64,000 nt of DNA, taken from contig DBPP01000045.1 in assembly GCA_002305575.1 (NCBI GenBank), positions 1 through 64,000 on the forward strand, in the 5' to 3' direction. Source of the stretch: Ruminococcaceae bacterium UBA1417. Lineage in GTDB: Bacteria > Bacillota > Clostridia > Oscillospirales > Acutalibacteraceae. Below are positions 9,025-16,806 of this stretch, one piece after another; the first letter of the stretch is position 1, and each line of letters opens with the position of its first letter. The position numbers and the translations under genes were made by a program. The notes under the pieces were generated by a model. That model worked only from the letters and a program-made list of their open reading frames with translations, was not told where the DNA came from and did no database searches.

Positions 9025-9036
9025 GGAGGCAGGGAT

Positions 9037-9936
9037 ATGAACGATTATTATGCACTGTTTCGGGAATATCTGATCAATCAAAAATCGAATTCCGTAAACA
9101 CGCGGGATTCGTATCTGCGGGATGTTGCGTTCTTTCTGGATTACCTGTCCCAGAATGGTGTCGCCTCGCCGGTTTTGGCGGATGAGCAGCGAATGAATGC
9201 CTATGTGGAATATCTGCGAAGTCTCAACCGTTCTGCAACGACCATTTCCAGAAACATTGCCTCTGTACGCTCCTTCTACAAATTTCTGATTTTTCGCGGG
9301 GAGATGGAAACGAATCCAGCCAAATCCGTGAAACTCGAAAAGGCGCCCAAAAAGCTGCCGCAGGTGCTCAGCGGAGAGGAGATCGATCTCCTGTTGGCCC
9401 AGCCGCGCGTGACGGATCCGAAGGGCTGCCGGGATAAGGCGATGCTGGAGCTTTTGTATGCGACGGGTATTCGCGTCAGCGAGCTCATCAACCTGAATAT
9501 AAAAGATATCAACTTGCGAGCCGGCGTGCTGTACTGCCAGGGCAACAAAGGGATGCGGACGATTCCCGTTTATCCTTCGGCAATTGTCGCCGTATCGGAC
9601 TATATTTTCCGTATGCGCGATTTGATTGCGGATCCGGAGAGTGGAGATGCCTTGTTTGTGAATCTCAACGGTTCACGCCTTACACGCCAAGGTTTTTGGA
9701 AAATTGTCAAAAGCTATGCGGTGGAAGCAGGGATTACCAAGGAAATTACACCGCACACGCTGCGCCATTCCTTTGCCATGCACCTTTTGCAGAACGGCGC
9801 TTCCGTTAAGGACATTCAAACCATGATGGGACATGCAGATATTTCTTCCACACAGGTGTATGTTCAGCTTTTAGATCTTGATAATCACGTCAAATCGGTG
9901 TATAATGATTGTCATCCTCGTGCAAGGACAAGCTAA
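9037..9936 (+). CDS. xerD: Tyrosine recombinase XerD
   Basis: 299 aa, the standard Xer length. A SAM-like N-terminal core-binding domain (residues 1-90) is followed by a catalytic domain with the full set of residues: Arg in GIRVSELI, His and Arg in HTLRHSFAMHLL, His in MMGHADISS and the Tyr nucleophile in TQVYVQL. Xer recombinases resolve chromosome dimers at dif. GGAGGCAGG precedes the ATG, 12 bases after the SpoIIM-like gene. The xerD rather than xerC assignment rests on its spoIIM neighbour and is inference. Confidence 0.85.
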   Translation: MNDYYALFREYLINQKSNSVNTRDSYLRDVAFFLDYLSQNGVASPVLADEQRMNAYVEYLRSLNRSATTISRNIASVRSFYKFLIFRGEMETNPAKSVKLEKAPKKLPQVLSGEEIDLLLAQPRVTDPKGCRDKAMLELLYATGIRVSELINLNIKDINLRAGVLYCQGNKGMRTIPVYPSAIVAVSDYIFRMRDLIADPESGDALFVNLNGSRLTRQGFWKIVKSYAVEAGITKEITPHTLRHSFAMHLLQNGASVKDIQTMMGHADISSTQVYVQLLDLDNHVKSVYNDCHPRARTS

Positions 9937-9956
9937 ATGAATTTGGAGTTGATTTT

Positions 9957-10964
9957 GTGGCATTTTTTGGTTTGTTTGGAAACTACGATAAACCTGGACC
10001 GGGTGTAAGTAAGGATGAACCCAAAAAGGCGGCACCGATCCGTTTTTTTGAAATTTTGTGGCGTAAATTGTCGAAGCTCGTGCAGCTCAATTTAATTTTT
10101 ATGATTCCGTTTGTCGTCGCTGTGGCGCTGATGGTCGGACTCTTTTTGCTGCCGTTGCCGCATTTTGCGTTTAACACGCTTCTTTTCGGCCCGCTTGATT
10201 TGTATGCGATTTACGTTGTACCAGCTGCATTGATCCTTTTATCTCCGTTCTCGTCCGGAATGGCGTATGTGACACGCAATTTTGCGCGGGAAGAGCATGC
10301 GTTTGTATGGTCGGATTTTTGGGAGGCAGTACGAAAGAATTGGAAACCGGCGCTGCTGAACGGCATTGCGGTTTATGCCGCCTATGTTTTCCTCAGCTTT
10401 TCCGTCCTTTTCTATTCCAATCAAATGAATACAAACGGGCTGTATATAATTCCGTTTGCAATTTGCGCGATTTTGCTCGTGCTGGTTTTATTCTCGCAGT
10501 ATTACGTTCCGGTCATGATTGTCACGATGGATCTGAAACTGCGGCATATTTATCGCAACGCATTGATTTTTGCTATTCTGGGCTTGCCGCGCAACATCCT
10601 TATTACCGTAATTCTGGCGGCTATGGTGGTCGGCACGTTGTATTGCCCGGGCGGTTTTCTGGCGATTCCGCTTCTTCTTTTGATCGTCTTCGTGTTTTCC
10701 TTTGTCAGTTATCTGTGCAGTTTTGCCGCTTACCCAATGCTGGATAAATATCTTATTCAGCCGTATTACAAGAAGGAAGCGGAGGCCGCAGAGAAAAAAG
10801 CAGCGGCAAAGGAAGGGGAGACCTTCTCCTTCGAGGCAGATGAATTGGATGACACCGATGAAGACGCACCGAAATATGTGTACGTCAATGGTCGCTTGAT
10901 TGAAAGAAGCGCCCTGAAAGAGGAATCGGTTTTTTCTGATGAGACCAAAGAGCACTTGAGCTGA
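9957..10964 (+). CDS. YesL/DUF624 family membrane protein
   Basis: 335 aa. The N-terminus MAFFGLFGNYDKPGPGV...PKKAAPIRFF is typical of DUF624/YesL proteins; five or six membrane helices follow, then a charged cytoplasmic tail of about 90 residues rich in Glu, Ala and Lys. YesL-family genes often sit with sugar transporters, but not here, and the function is unknown. I choose the GTG at 9957, eight bases after GGAG, 20 bases after xerD. The long acidic tail ending in EHLS is unusual in length. Confidence 0.8.
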   Translation: MAFFGLFGNYDKPGPGVSKDEPKKAAPIRFFEILWRKLSKLVQLNLIFMIPFVVAVALMVGLFLLPLPHFAFNTLLFGPLDLYAIYVVPAALILLSPFSSGMAYVTRNFAREEHAFVWSDFWEAVRKNWKPALLNGIAVYAAYVFLSFSVLFYSNQMNTNGLYIIPFAICAILLVLVLFSQYYVPVMIVTMDLKLRHIYRNALIFAILGLPRNILITVILAAMVVGTLYCPGGFLAIPLLLLIVFVFSFVSYLCSFAAYPMLDKYLIQPYYKKEAEAAEKKAAAKEGETFSFEADELDDTDEDAPKYVYVNGRLIERSALKEESVFSDETKEHLS

Positions 10965-11030
10965 AAATTATAAGGGTATTGAAAAAACTTTACTCAATTT
11001 TATCGATCCAGTAAAAACGGAGAATAGACA

Positions 11031-11072
11031 AAAGCCCCCTTGTGTAGCGCGATAACTACATAAGGGGGCTTT
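11031..11072. terminator. Long hairpin terminator after the DUF624 gene
   Basis: A 17-bp stem (AAAGCCCCCTTGTGTAG, 11031-11047, with 11056-11072; one G-U pair) around an 8-base loop. The T run is short on either strand, better on the minus strand (CTTTTGTC), so it may serve both the plus-strand DUF624 gene and anything arriving from the right. Confidence 0.65.
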
Positions 11073-11360
11073 GCTATGTATGGAGTAAAAGGGATGAAAA
11101 AATATCCTGTTGGGATCCATGAAACCAAAGATTCGCGATCTTTACGACAACGTATTGAGGAACAGATGGTAAACCTAAAAAATACTGGACATAAATGCTG
11201 GACAAAAATTAGATCAGCGATGGTTCTACCCAGGATACCTTTTTGTCCTGTCTGTACAAACTTTCAGTTGGTTTCGGACAAACTTGAGCAACCTGGTAGA
11301 GTCCTTTTAAATTCAATATATTTATATTTTTATAGTATTTACTACTGTACTTGAATAGGT
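11073..11360. other. AT-rich intergenic stretch without a convincing gene
   Basis: A 92-codon plus-strand reading frame (11076-11354) starts right behind the hairpin, but it has no ribosome site, looks unlike any family I know and ends in an AT-rich low-complexity tail (YLYFYSIYYCT). The word TGGACA(T/A)AAAT occurs twice nearby. It may be a decayed remnant or non-coding 3' space between convergent units. I do not call a gene. Confidence 0.4.
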
Positions 11361-12347
11361 TCACAAATTTTTCTTCGCATGCACGTGCGCAAGGGGGTTG
11401 GCATTTACCGCTTCCTCCATTTGTGTGCTTGAAGTATGCGTGTAAATCTCCGTTGTGCCAAGATTTTCATGTCCTAAAATATCCTGTAAAACTCGGATAT
11501 CCACATGACCGTGACGGTACATCAAGGTAGCCGCGGTATGCCGAAGCTTGTGTACGGAATACCCAGCGCCCCCAAGGCCAATTTTTGTCAGGTATTTGTT
11601 CACCATGGCCTGTACAGTTTTGGGGCTAATTCGCGTACCCCGGTTGCTTAAAAACAAGGCATTTCGGTCGCGTACATCGTCTTTTGGCCGCACTTGCATG
11701 TAATCCTTGATCGCAGCGAGACAGGCATCATTCAGATAAACCATTCGTTCTTTGTTGCCCTTGCCGACAATCCGCAACGTATTATTGTTGTGAATCACAT
11801 CGTTCAGATTGATGGAAACCAGCTCCGAAAGACGCATGCCGCAGTTTAAAAACAGGGTGAGAATGCAAAAATCACGGGCCTTATCGGGACCTTCTACAGC
11901 GTTTAACAACTCGATACTTTGTTCGAGAGACAGAAAACGGGGGAGCTTCTTAGCCTTTTTAGGCGGTGTCAGGTTCTCAGTCGGGTTGGAATCCAACAGG
12001 CCTTCGTGAATGGCCAGATAGCTGAAAAAGCTTTTGAGACTGGAGGATTTGCGCTGCCGGGTTGAACTCATGTTGCTGCGTTCGTCCGCCACATAATTCA
12101 TAAATTCAAAAATATCCATCGTAGATATGGTCTTGATGAAATCAAGGTCGATATCCAAAATAGAAATTTCTTCAAGAGGTGTTTCGGCCGGTACAAGACC
12201 GCGAAAGCGTTTCATGAATCGGAAGAAAGTGCGCAGATCCATGCAGTATTCATCTACGGTTTTCTGTGCACGTCCTTTGATATTCCGGTAATATAAGGCA
12301 TATTGTTTGACGATATCGGGCATTTCTTCTGAGATCTGAAAGGACAC
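11361..12347 (-). CDS. Second tyrosine recombinase, XerC/XerD type
   Basis: 328 aa, about 30 longer than XerD because of an extended N-terminal domain. Catalytic residues are present: Arg in GMRLSELVS, His/Arg in HKLRHTAATLM, His in ILGHENLGTT and Tyr in EIYTHTS. This is probably the XerC partner of the xerD gene at 9037 or a lineage-specific relative. The start is a GTG at 12347 with GGGAGG upstream. Its promoter region carries a perfect 28-base palindrome. Nothing around it suggests a mobile element, so a housekeeping role is more likely than an integrase role. Confidence 0.85.
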   Translation of the reverse strand: MSFQISEEMPDIVKQYALYYRNIKGRAQKTVDEYCMDLRTFFRFMKRFRGLVPAETPLEEISILDIDLDFIKTISTMDIFEFMNYVADERSNMSSTRQRKSSSLKSFFSYLAIHEGLLDSNPTENLTPPKKAKKLPRFLSLEQSIELLNAVEGPDKARDFCILTLFLNCGMRLSELVSINLNDVIHNNNTLRIVGKGNKERMVYLNDACLAAIKDYMQVRPKDDVRDRNALFLSNRGTRISPKTVQAMVNKYLTKIGLGGAGYSVHKLRHTAATLMYRHGHVDIRVLQDILGHENLGTTEIYTHTSSTQMEEAVNANPLAHVHAKKNL

Positions 12348-12366
12348 TGGTGTTTCGCCTCCCTAA

Positions 12367-12394
12367 ATTATACAAAATAATCATTTTGTATAAT
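12367..12394 (-). promoter_or_regulatory. Perfect palindrome at the recombinase promoter
   Basis: ATTATACAAAAT, four central bases (AATC), then ATTTTGTATAAT: two perfect 12-base half-sites, 20-47 bases upstream of the GTG start. The right half contains a TATAAT-like -10 element on the opposite strand and TATACA on this strand, so a bound dimer would block transcription. The regulator is unknown; it does not match the LexA consensus I know. The stretch 12395-12581 upstream holds no gene that I can support. Confidence 0.6.
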
Positions 12395-12581
12395 TATAGC
12401 TAATTTTCTCCTTCCTGTCAATCCCGCCTCCATCCCATCATAAAAACTTATCCTGAATCATTCTTCAATAATAAGCAATAATCGTCTTGGGAATATCGCT
12501 TTTCACTGTTTACAAAACAAGACAAGGAAATCCGAGATTGCCGACAATAGAATCAAATGTGTTTGGAAGCACGGTCGTGAT

Positions 12582-13355
12582 TCATTCCACAACATTTTGC
12601 AGCGGCAGAATTCCACCAATATCCAGCATACGGTTTTGTGTGAGCTCCACTGCACGGACCGCATGCTTTTCCAGAAAACCTCGAATGGCCGATGCACTAC
12701 GCAAAGAATCAAGTTTACCGGTAAAGGCCAGAGTTTTGCGGTCAATTAAGCCGCAGCAACCGCCAATGAAACCGTAGTCATGCCCATTTAGCAAAATATT
12801 GTGCTCCGTAATGTGCAATGCGTCCAATCCCATAAACTGAGCGGCTGCATAAATTCCGCTGTCCATAGTTATGATGGCATGCTCGTTGACAACAGCGGTT
12901 GCGCAGCGCGTGTACCCCTGATTCACATGAATGGTCTTAACATCTTTTGTCTCAACAAATTGGTAGATGTACGAATCCACTGTACCGAGATTGGCCATAA
13001 ATGTGTGATCGAGTAACAGAGCATTGCACAGCACGTCTCCGGGATATTTTTCTACCGGTTCAGATGCCGTTTCCGCAACCAGAAAGCCAACATTTTCCAG
13101 TGCTTTACGCAACCGCACCTCCCCTTTTAGAATAAAAATTCGATTTTCACCGAGATGAAACATCTGCATGTCTGCGTGATGTGCAATCTGCGGTGGAAGT
13201 CGAGGATCTGCACGCGTTTGTATGCAGGAAATCCCCAAGGCCTCTAAAGCTGCCGGAATTTCCGCATAGGCGCCAGAAACCGCAGCCAGCGTTACCCTGC
13301 TATCGGGCAAATTGGGTCGTTTGATACAGTTTTCCTTTGTTCCCTTTACACACAT
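12582..13355 (-). CDS. DUF6873-like protein with predicted GME (amidinotransferase) fold
   Basis: 257 aa soluble protein. Segments such as GDVLCNALLLD, HVNQGYTRCATAVV, AIITMDSGIYAA and GGCCGLID agree with my memory of the DUF6873 family, placed in the guanidino-group-modifying fold. The Cys of GGCCG near the C-terminal third is a plausible nucleophile, by analogy only. The ATG at 13355 overlaps the end of radA by 10 bases, so it is probably co-translated with radA. No enzymatic role is established. Confidence 0.6.
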   Translation of the reverse strand: MCVKGTKENCIKRPNLPDSRVTLAAVSGAYAEIPAALEALGISCIQTRADPRLPPQIAHHADMQMFHLGENRIFILKGEVRLRKALENVGFLVAETASEPVEKYPGDVLCNALLLDHTFMANLGTVDSYIYQFVETKDVKTIHVNQGYTRCATAVVNEHAIITMDSGIYAAAQFMGLDALHITEHNILLNGHDYGFIGGCCGLIDRKTLAFTGKLDSLRSASAIRGFLEKHAVRAVELTQNRMLDIGGILPLQNVVE

Positions 13356-14725
13356 GCTTCAAATGCCTCCCGCACATTGCGCACACCGAAAAGCTCCATA
13401 CCATCTAGACGCTTGCGATCCATATTTTTTACACTGTGATACGGCAAAACACAGCGTGTAAAGCCCAGTCGAAAGGCCTCCGAGACACGGGCTTCAATGT
13501 GGCTTACGGCGCGTAACTCACCTGCCAGGCCAATTTCACCAAATACAACAGTGTCGTCGCGGATTGGGACATCCTTGAGGCTAGAAACCAGTGCCATGGC
13601 AACAGCCAGATCGACAGCCGGCTCGTCAATTCGAAGACCGCCCACCACATTGAGATACGCATCGAGATTGGAAAAATAGAAACCCGCACGCTTTTCCAGC
13701 ACAGCTAGAATCAAGGCCATACGGCCGTAATCAAAGCCGGTGGACATGCGGCGTGGCGTGCCAAACCCGGTGGTAGTGGCAAGCCCCTGAATTTCCGCTA
13801 GAAGCGGTCGCGTGCCTTCCATGACGGCTGTAACGCAAGTGCCAGAGGCATTCTTGGGCCGACCGGAAAGCATGGCCTGCGATGGATTTTCAATCTGGCG
13901 AAGGCCGGCCTCCCCCATGTCAAACACACCAATTTCATTCGTTGAACCATAACGGTTTTTCACCGCACGGAGAATGCGGTAAGTCATTTGCCGATCGCCT
14001 TCAAAATAGAGCACAGCATCGACGATATGCTCCAGCACCTTTGGGCCGGCAATGGCGCCGTCTTTATTGACATGCCCGACAAGAATGGCTGGGATGTCCA
14101 ACGCTTTTGCGCAGCGCATAATGGCATTTGTACATTCGCGCACCTGTGTTACGCTGCCCGGCGAAGAATTGAGATCCGTAAAGTTCATCGTCTGGATGGA
14201 GTCAATCATCACGATATCGGGCTTTTCCGCACGGATATGTTCCACAACGAGCTGCACGTCGGTCTCCGACAAAATGCGCAGATTGGGGCTGGAAACGCCG
14301 AGTCGCGCCGCGCGCAATTTGATCTGTCGGGCAGATTCTTCGCCGGAAACGTAAAGAATGCGGAGATTCTGTCCCAGATATTCGCAGATTTGCAGCAAAA
14401 TGGTTGATTTACCGATACCAGGATCGCCGCTGATCAGAACGAGCGAACCCTTTACAAGGCCACCACCCAACACGCGATCCAGCTCCGACAATCCGGTGTG
14501 GTAGCGGTGTTCGTCTGCTGTATCGATTTCCTGAATACTCATTGGGCGAACAGCAAATGAGGAGGCCGGTCGCGACACCGAAGAAAGCTTGGATGCGGCG
14601 GCCGGCGCTTTAATAGTTTCTTCCATCGTATTCCATGCGCCGCAATCCGGGCACTTCCCGGCCCATTTGGCGCTTTCATACCCACAATTTGTGCAGATAT
14701 ATGCAATTTTGTTTTTTGGTGCCAT
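13346..14725 (-). CDS. radA: DNA repair protein RadA (Sms)
   Basis: 459 aa. N-terminal zinc finger CTNCGYESAKWAGKCPDCG, RecA-like ATPase with Walker A GDPGIGKST, the RadA-specific KNRYGSTNE motif, and a C-terminal Lon-protease-like domain. RadA drives branch migration of recombination intermediates at stalled forks. The ATG at 14725 gives the standard length. DUF6873 overlaps its 3' end. cwlD upstream is separated by a short gap, and a TATTGTAACATAGA-like AT-rich stretch (14760-14780) may carry its promoter. Confidence 0.96.
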   Translation of the reverse strand: MAPKNKIAYICTNCGYESAKWAGKCPDCGAWNTMEETIKAPAAASKLSSVSRPASSFAVRPMSIQEIDTADEHRYHTGLSELDRVLGGGLVKGSLVLISGDPGIGKSTILLQICEYLGQNLRILYVSGEESARQIKLRAARLGVSSPNLRILSETDVQLVVEHIRAEKPDIVMIDSIQTMNFTDLNSSPGSVTQVRECTNAIMRCAKALDIPAILVGHVNKDGAIAGPKVLEHIVDAVLYFEGDRQMTYRILRAVKNRYGSTNEIGVFDMGEAGLRQIENPSQAMLSGRPKNASGTCVTAVMEGTRPLLAEIQGLATTTGFGTPRRMSTGFDYGRMALILAVLEKRAGFYFSNLDAYLNVVGGLRIDEPAVDLAVAMALVSSLKDVPIRDDTVVFGEIGLAGELRAVSHIEARVSEAFRLGFTRCVLPYHSVKNMDRKRLDGMELFGVRNVREAFEACV

Positions 14726-14797
14726 AGTTTACCCGTCCTTGCAGATTCAATCCTTTACATCTATTGTAACATAGAACGGATGTTTTGTAAAGAGTCA

Positions 14798-15520
14798 TCA
14801 ATCTGAGACACAGAAAGCAAGAATACCGTCGGCAATCGCGTTGGCCAGTTTTTGCTGGTATGTGCTGTCACAGAGCAGTTCAGCTTCTTCCGGGTTGGAA
14901 AGAAAGCCGCACTCTACGATGACGGCAGGCACATCAACGTGATTCAGAATATAGATGCTGCTTTCAGCCTCTTTGTTTTCGCGGGTATTTTCAGGTTGGA
15001 GCTGCGTCACGATGGAAGCGCGGATAGATTCTGCAAGCGGCAAGCTGTCCGGATGATTGGGTGAATAAAAGACCTGTGCGCCACGGTATTGGCTCTGTTC
15101 AAAAAAATTCTGGTGAATACTGACTAGAATGCAATTTTCTGTTTCCTGAACCAGCTGCGTGCGGTACTGAATATCCGAGCGTTTGCGCTCCGCTACGGTA
15201 TCGAGCGATGTATTCCCCATTGCCGTATCCGTATCTCGGATCATAATGACCGGGTAGCCTTCTCGCTGTAAAGCTTCCTGCACGTACAGGGCAATTTGCA
15301 GATTGATGGACTTTTCCTCTACGCCATTGACCCCGACCGCGCCGCCGTCTTCCCCGCCGTGACCGGCATCCAGGACAACAGTTGGTCTGGATTCTGCGTC
15401 CGCGGCGGCCATGGAGACCGCGTGCGCTGCGCCGAATATGGAACAAAGGAACAGAACAAGCGACCCCAAAAAGAAGGAAACCAGAATGTAGGAAATCTTA
15501 ATGGAAGCATATTTTTTCAC
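14798..15520 (-). CDS. cwlD: N-acetylmuramoyl-L-alanine amidase CwlD
   Basis: 240 aa with an N-terminal membrane/signal segment (residues about 8-35) and an Amidase_3 domain. Zinc ligands are visible: His54 in DAGHGG, Glu69 in GVEEK and the His of SIHQNFF; the catalytic Glu is in IVECGFLSN. CwlD removes the stem peptide so muramic-delta-lactam can form in spore cortex, which marks the host as a spore former. The start is GTG at 15520 after GGAGGG. A few in-frame variants upstream lack support. Confidence 0.88.
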   Translation of the reverse strand: MKKYASIKISYILVSFFLGSLVLFLCSIFGAAHAVSMAAADAESRPTVVLDAGHGGEDGGAVGVNGVEEKSINLQIALYVQEALQREGYPVIMIRDTDTAMGNTSLDTVAERKRSDIQYRTQLVQETENCILVSIHQNFFEQSQYRGAQVFYSPNHPDSLPLAESIRASIVTQLQPENTRENKEAESSIYILNHVDVPAVIVECGFLSNPEEAELLCDSTYQQKLANAIADGILAFCVSD

Positions 15521-15766
15521 AGCGCATCCCTCCAGCGCAGTATACGCGGCTGAGAGAAAATCTATGCGTGTTCAGAAATCCTCGGATTCCCCGTGAAAAC
15601 GCTCTTTGCTGGAAATACAAAAAACAGATTTTATGTGCATCCCTTTTTCTTTCATATATCATGCGAGCAATCCGAAGCCTTATTCCGCGGCAAATACAAA
15701 GTACCTTACCGCTTTTGCCTGCAATATCGAGTTTTGAAATGTGTTCTTGAAAAGAGTCGACAAAGG

Positions 15767-15794
15767 AAAAGGCCCCGCAACAGCGGAGTCTTTT
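15767..15794 (-). terminator. Terminator after the phosphoribosyltransferase gene
   Basis: Minus-strand hairpin AAAAGACTCCGC / GCGGGGCCTTTT (one mismatch, one G-U pair) ten bases beyond the stop codon, ending in CTTTTCC. The remaining 15521-15766 shows no gene on either strand that I can support. Confidence 0.65.
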
Positions 15795-15804
15795 AATGGG
15801 ATAT

Positions 15805-16347
15805 TTAGGATTTGAAGAAGAGCGGCAACGGCTCCAGATAAATGATATCCGTGCGGTCGGCCGCATCGCCTTCTGCAAGTACACAGGCCTTGCCGACGAC
15901 GTTTCCGCCGATTTCATGCACAAGGTCCTCCAGCGCGGCCAGAGATTCGCCGGTGCTGATCACATCGTCCACGATCAGAATGCGCTTGTTGCGCAGGATG
16001 TTGCAATCCTCTTCTGAGAGATACAACGTCTGGATGTGATCGGTCGTGATGGATTTAACCTCGACTTTGATCGGATTGGTCATGTACGCCTTAATGCCTT
16101 TGCGCGCCACAACGTAATGGCGGCAACCGATGCGCGCCATCTCATATGCCAATGGAATGCCTTTGGATTCCGCTGTGATGATGATATCGTGTTCCGGACA
16201 TTTTTCCATGAGCGCAGCAGCTGTTTTCTCCGTGATTTCAACATCGCCGAACATGACGAAGCCCGCAATATCCAGTGTATCGCTGATCGGGCAAATCGGC
16301 AATTCCCGTGTACAGCCCGCGATGTTCATCTTGTAAACCTTTCCCAT
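15805..16347 (-). CDS. Apt-like phosphoribosyltransferase
   Basis: 180 aa type I phosphoribosyltransferase. The PRPP-binding loop ILIVDDVISTGES is near residue 125, and a purine-specific hood region (ITAESKGIPLAYEMAR, ARKGIKAYM) resembles adenine phosphoribosyltransferase. It probably salvages a purine base with PRPP, adenine being likeliest, but specificity cannot be fixed. GGGAGGT eight bases before 16347 decides the start; the longer frame to 16398 overlaps the HIT gene. It follows the HIT gene by 35 bases, both purine-nucleotide related. Confidence 0.72.
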   Translation of the reverse strand: MGKVYKMNIAGCTRELPICPISDTLDIAGFVMFGDVEITEKTAAALMEKCPEHDIIITAESKGIPLAYEMARIGCRHYVVARKGIKAYMTNPIKVEVKSITTDHIQTLYLSEEDCNILRNKRILIVDDVISTGESLAALEDLVHEIGGNVVGKACVLAEGDAADRTDIIYLEPLPLFFKS

Positions 16348-16382
16348 GTGTAAGTACCTCCCTTTACATCTTTGCCCGAATA

Positions 16383-16721
16383 TCAGCCCGGCGGCCACGC
16401 CATGGTGCGTCCACCGAGGAGATGAAAGTGCAAATGCTTTACAGTCTGGCCTCCGTCTTCTCCGCAGTTGTTGACAATGCGGTATCCGTTCGTAAGACCT
16501 TCCTGGGCGGCAATCTGCTTTGCAACGACAAAGATGTGCGACACCACACCCGCGTTTTCTTCCGTCAGTGCGTCGGCCGAAGCAATGTGCATTTTCGGAA
16601 TGATCAGAATGTGCACGGGTGCCTGAGGATCCAGATCCCTGAATGCAAGGATTTGATCATCCTCGTAAACTTTTGTGCTCGGAATTTCTCCTTGTACAAT
16701 TTTGCAGAAAATACAGTCCAT
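16383..16721 (-). CDS. HIT family nucleotide hydrolase/transferase
   Basis: 112 aa. N-terminal CIFCKIVQGEIPSTK and the C-terminal histidine triad HLHFHLLGG identify a Hint-branch HIT protein, which hydrolyses purine nucleotide phosphoramidates such as AMP-lysine. The two Cys of CIFC may bind zinc. The ATG at 16721 has AGGAAA upstream; a longer frame from 16820 would overlap alaS and lacks family similarity. It lies 85 bases downstream of alaS, probably within the same transcript. Confidence 0.9.
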   Translation of the reverse strand: MDCIFCKIVQGEIPSTKVYEDDQILAFRDLDPQAPVHILIIPKMHIASADALTEENAGVVSHIFVVAKQIAAQEGLTNGYRIVNNCGEDGGQTVKHLHFHLLGGRTMAWPPG

Positions 16722-16806
16722 GTTTCCTCGTATTCTGCGCAGAGCACGCTTGAAAAGGCGAAACCTGCGCAAAATGCCCTCCTTTCTTAAAAAATGTATA
16801 CAGCAA

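Noticed and set aside
11076..11354. 92-codon reading frame after the DUF624 gene
   Set aside because: No ribosome site, no homology recognised, AT-rich low-complexity tail; treated as intergenic.
15521..15766. Search for a small RNA or gene between cwlD and the phosphoribosyltransferase
   Set aside because: Frames are short and without start signals, and no hairpin or promoter pattern stands out.
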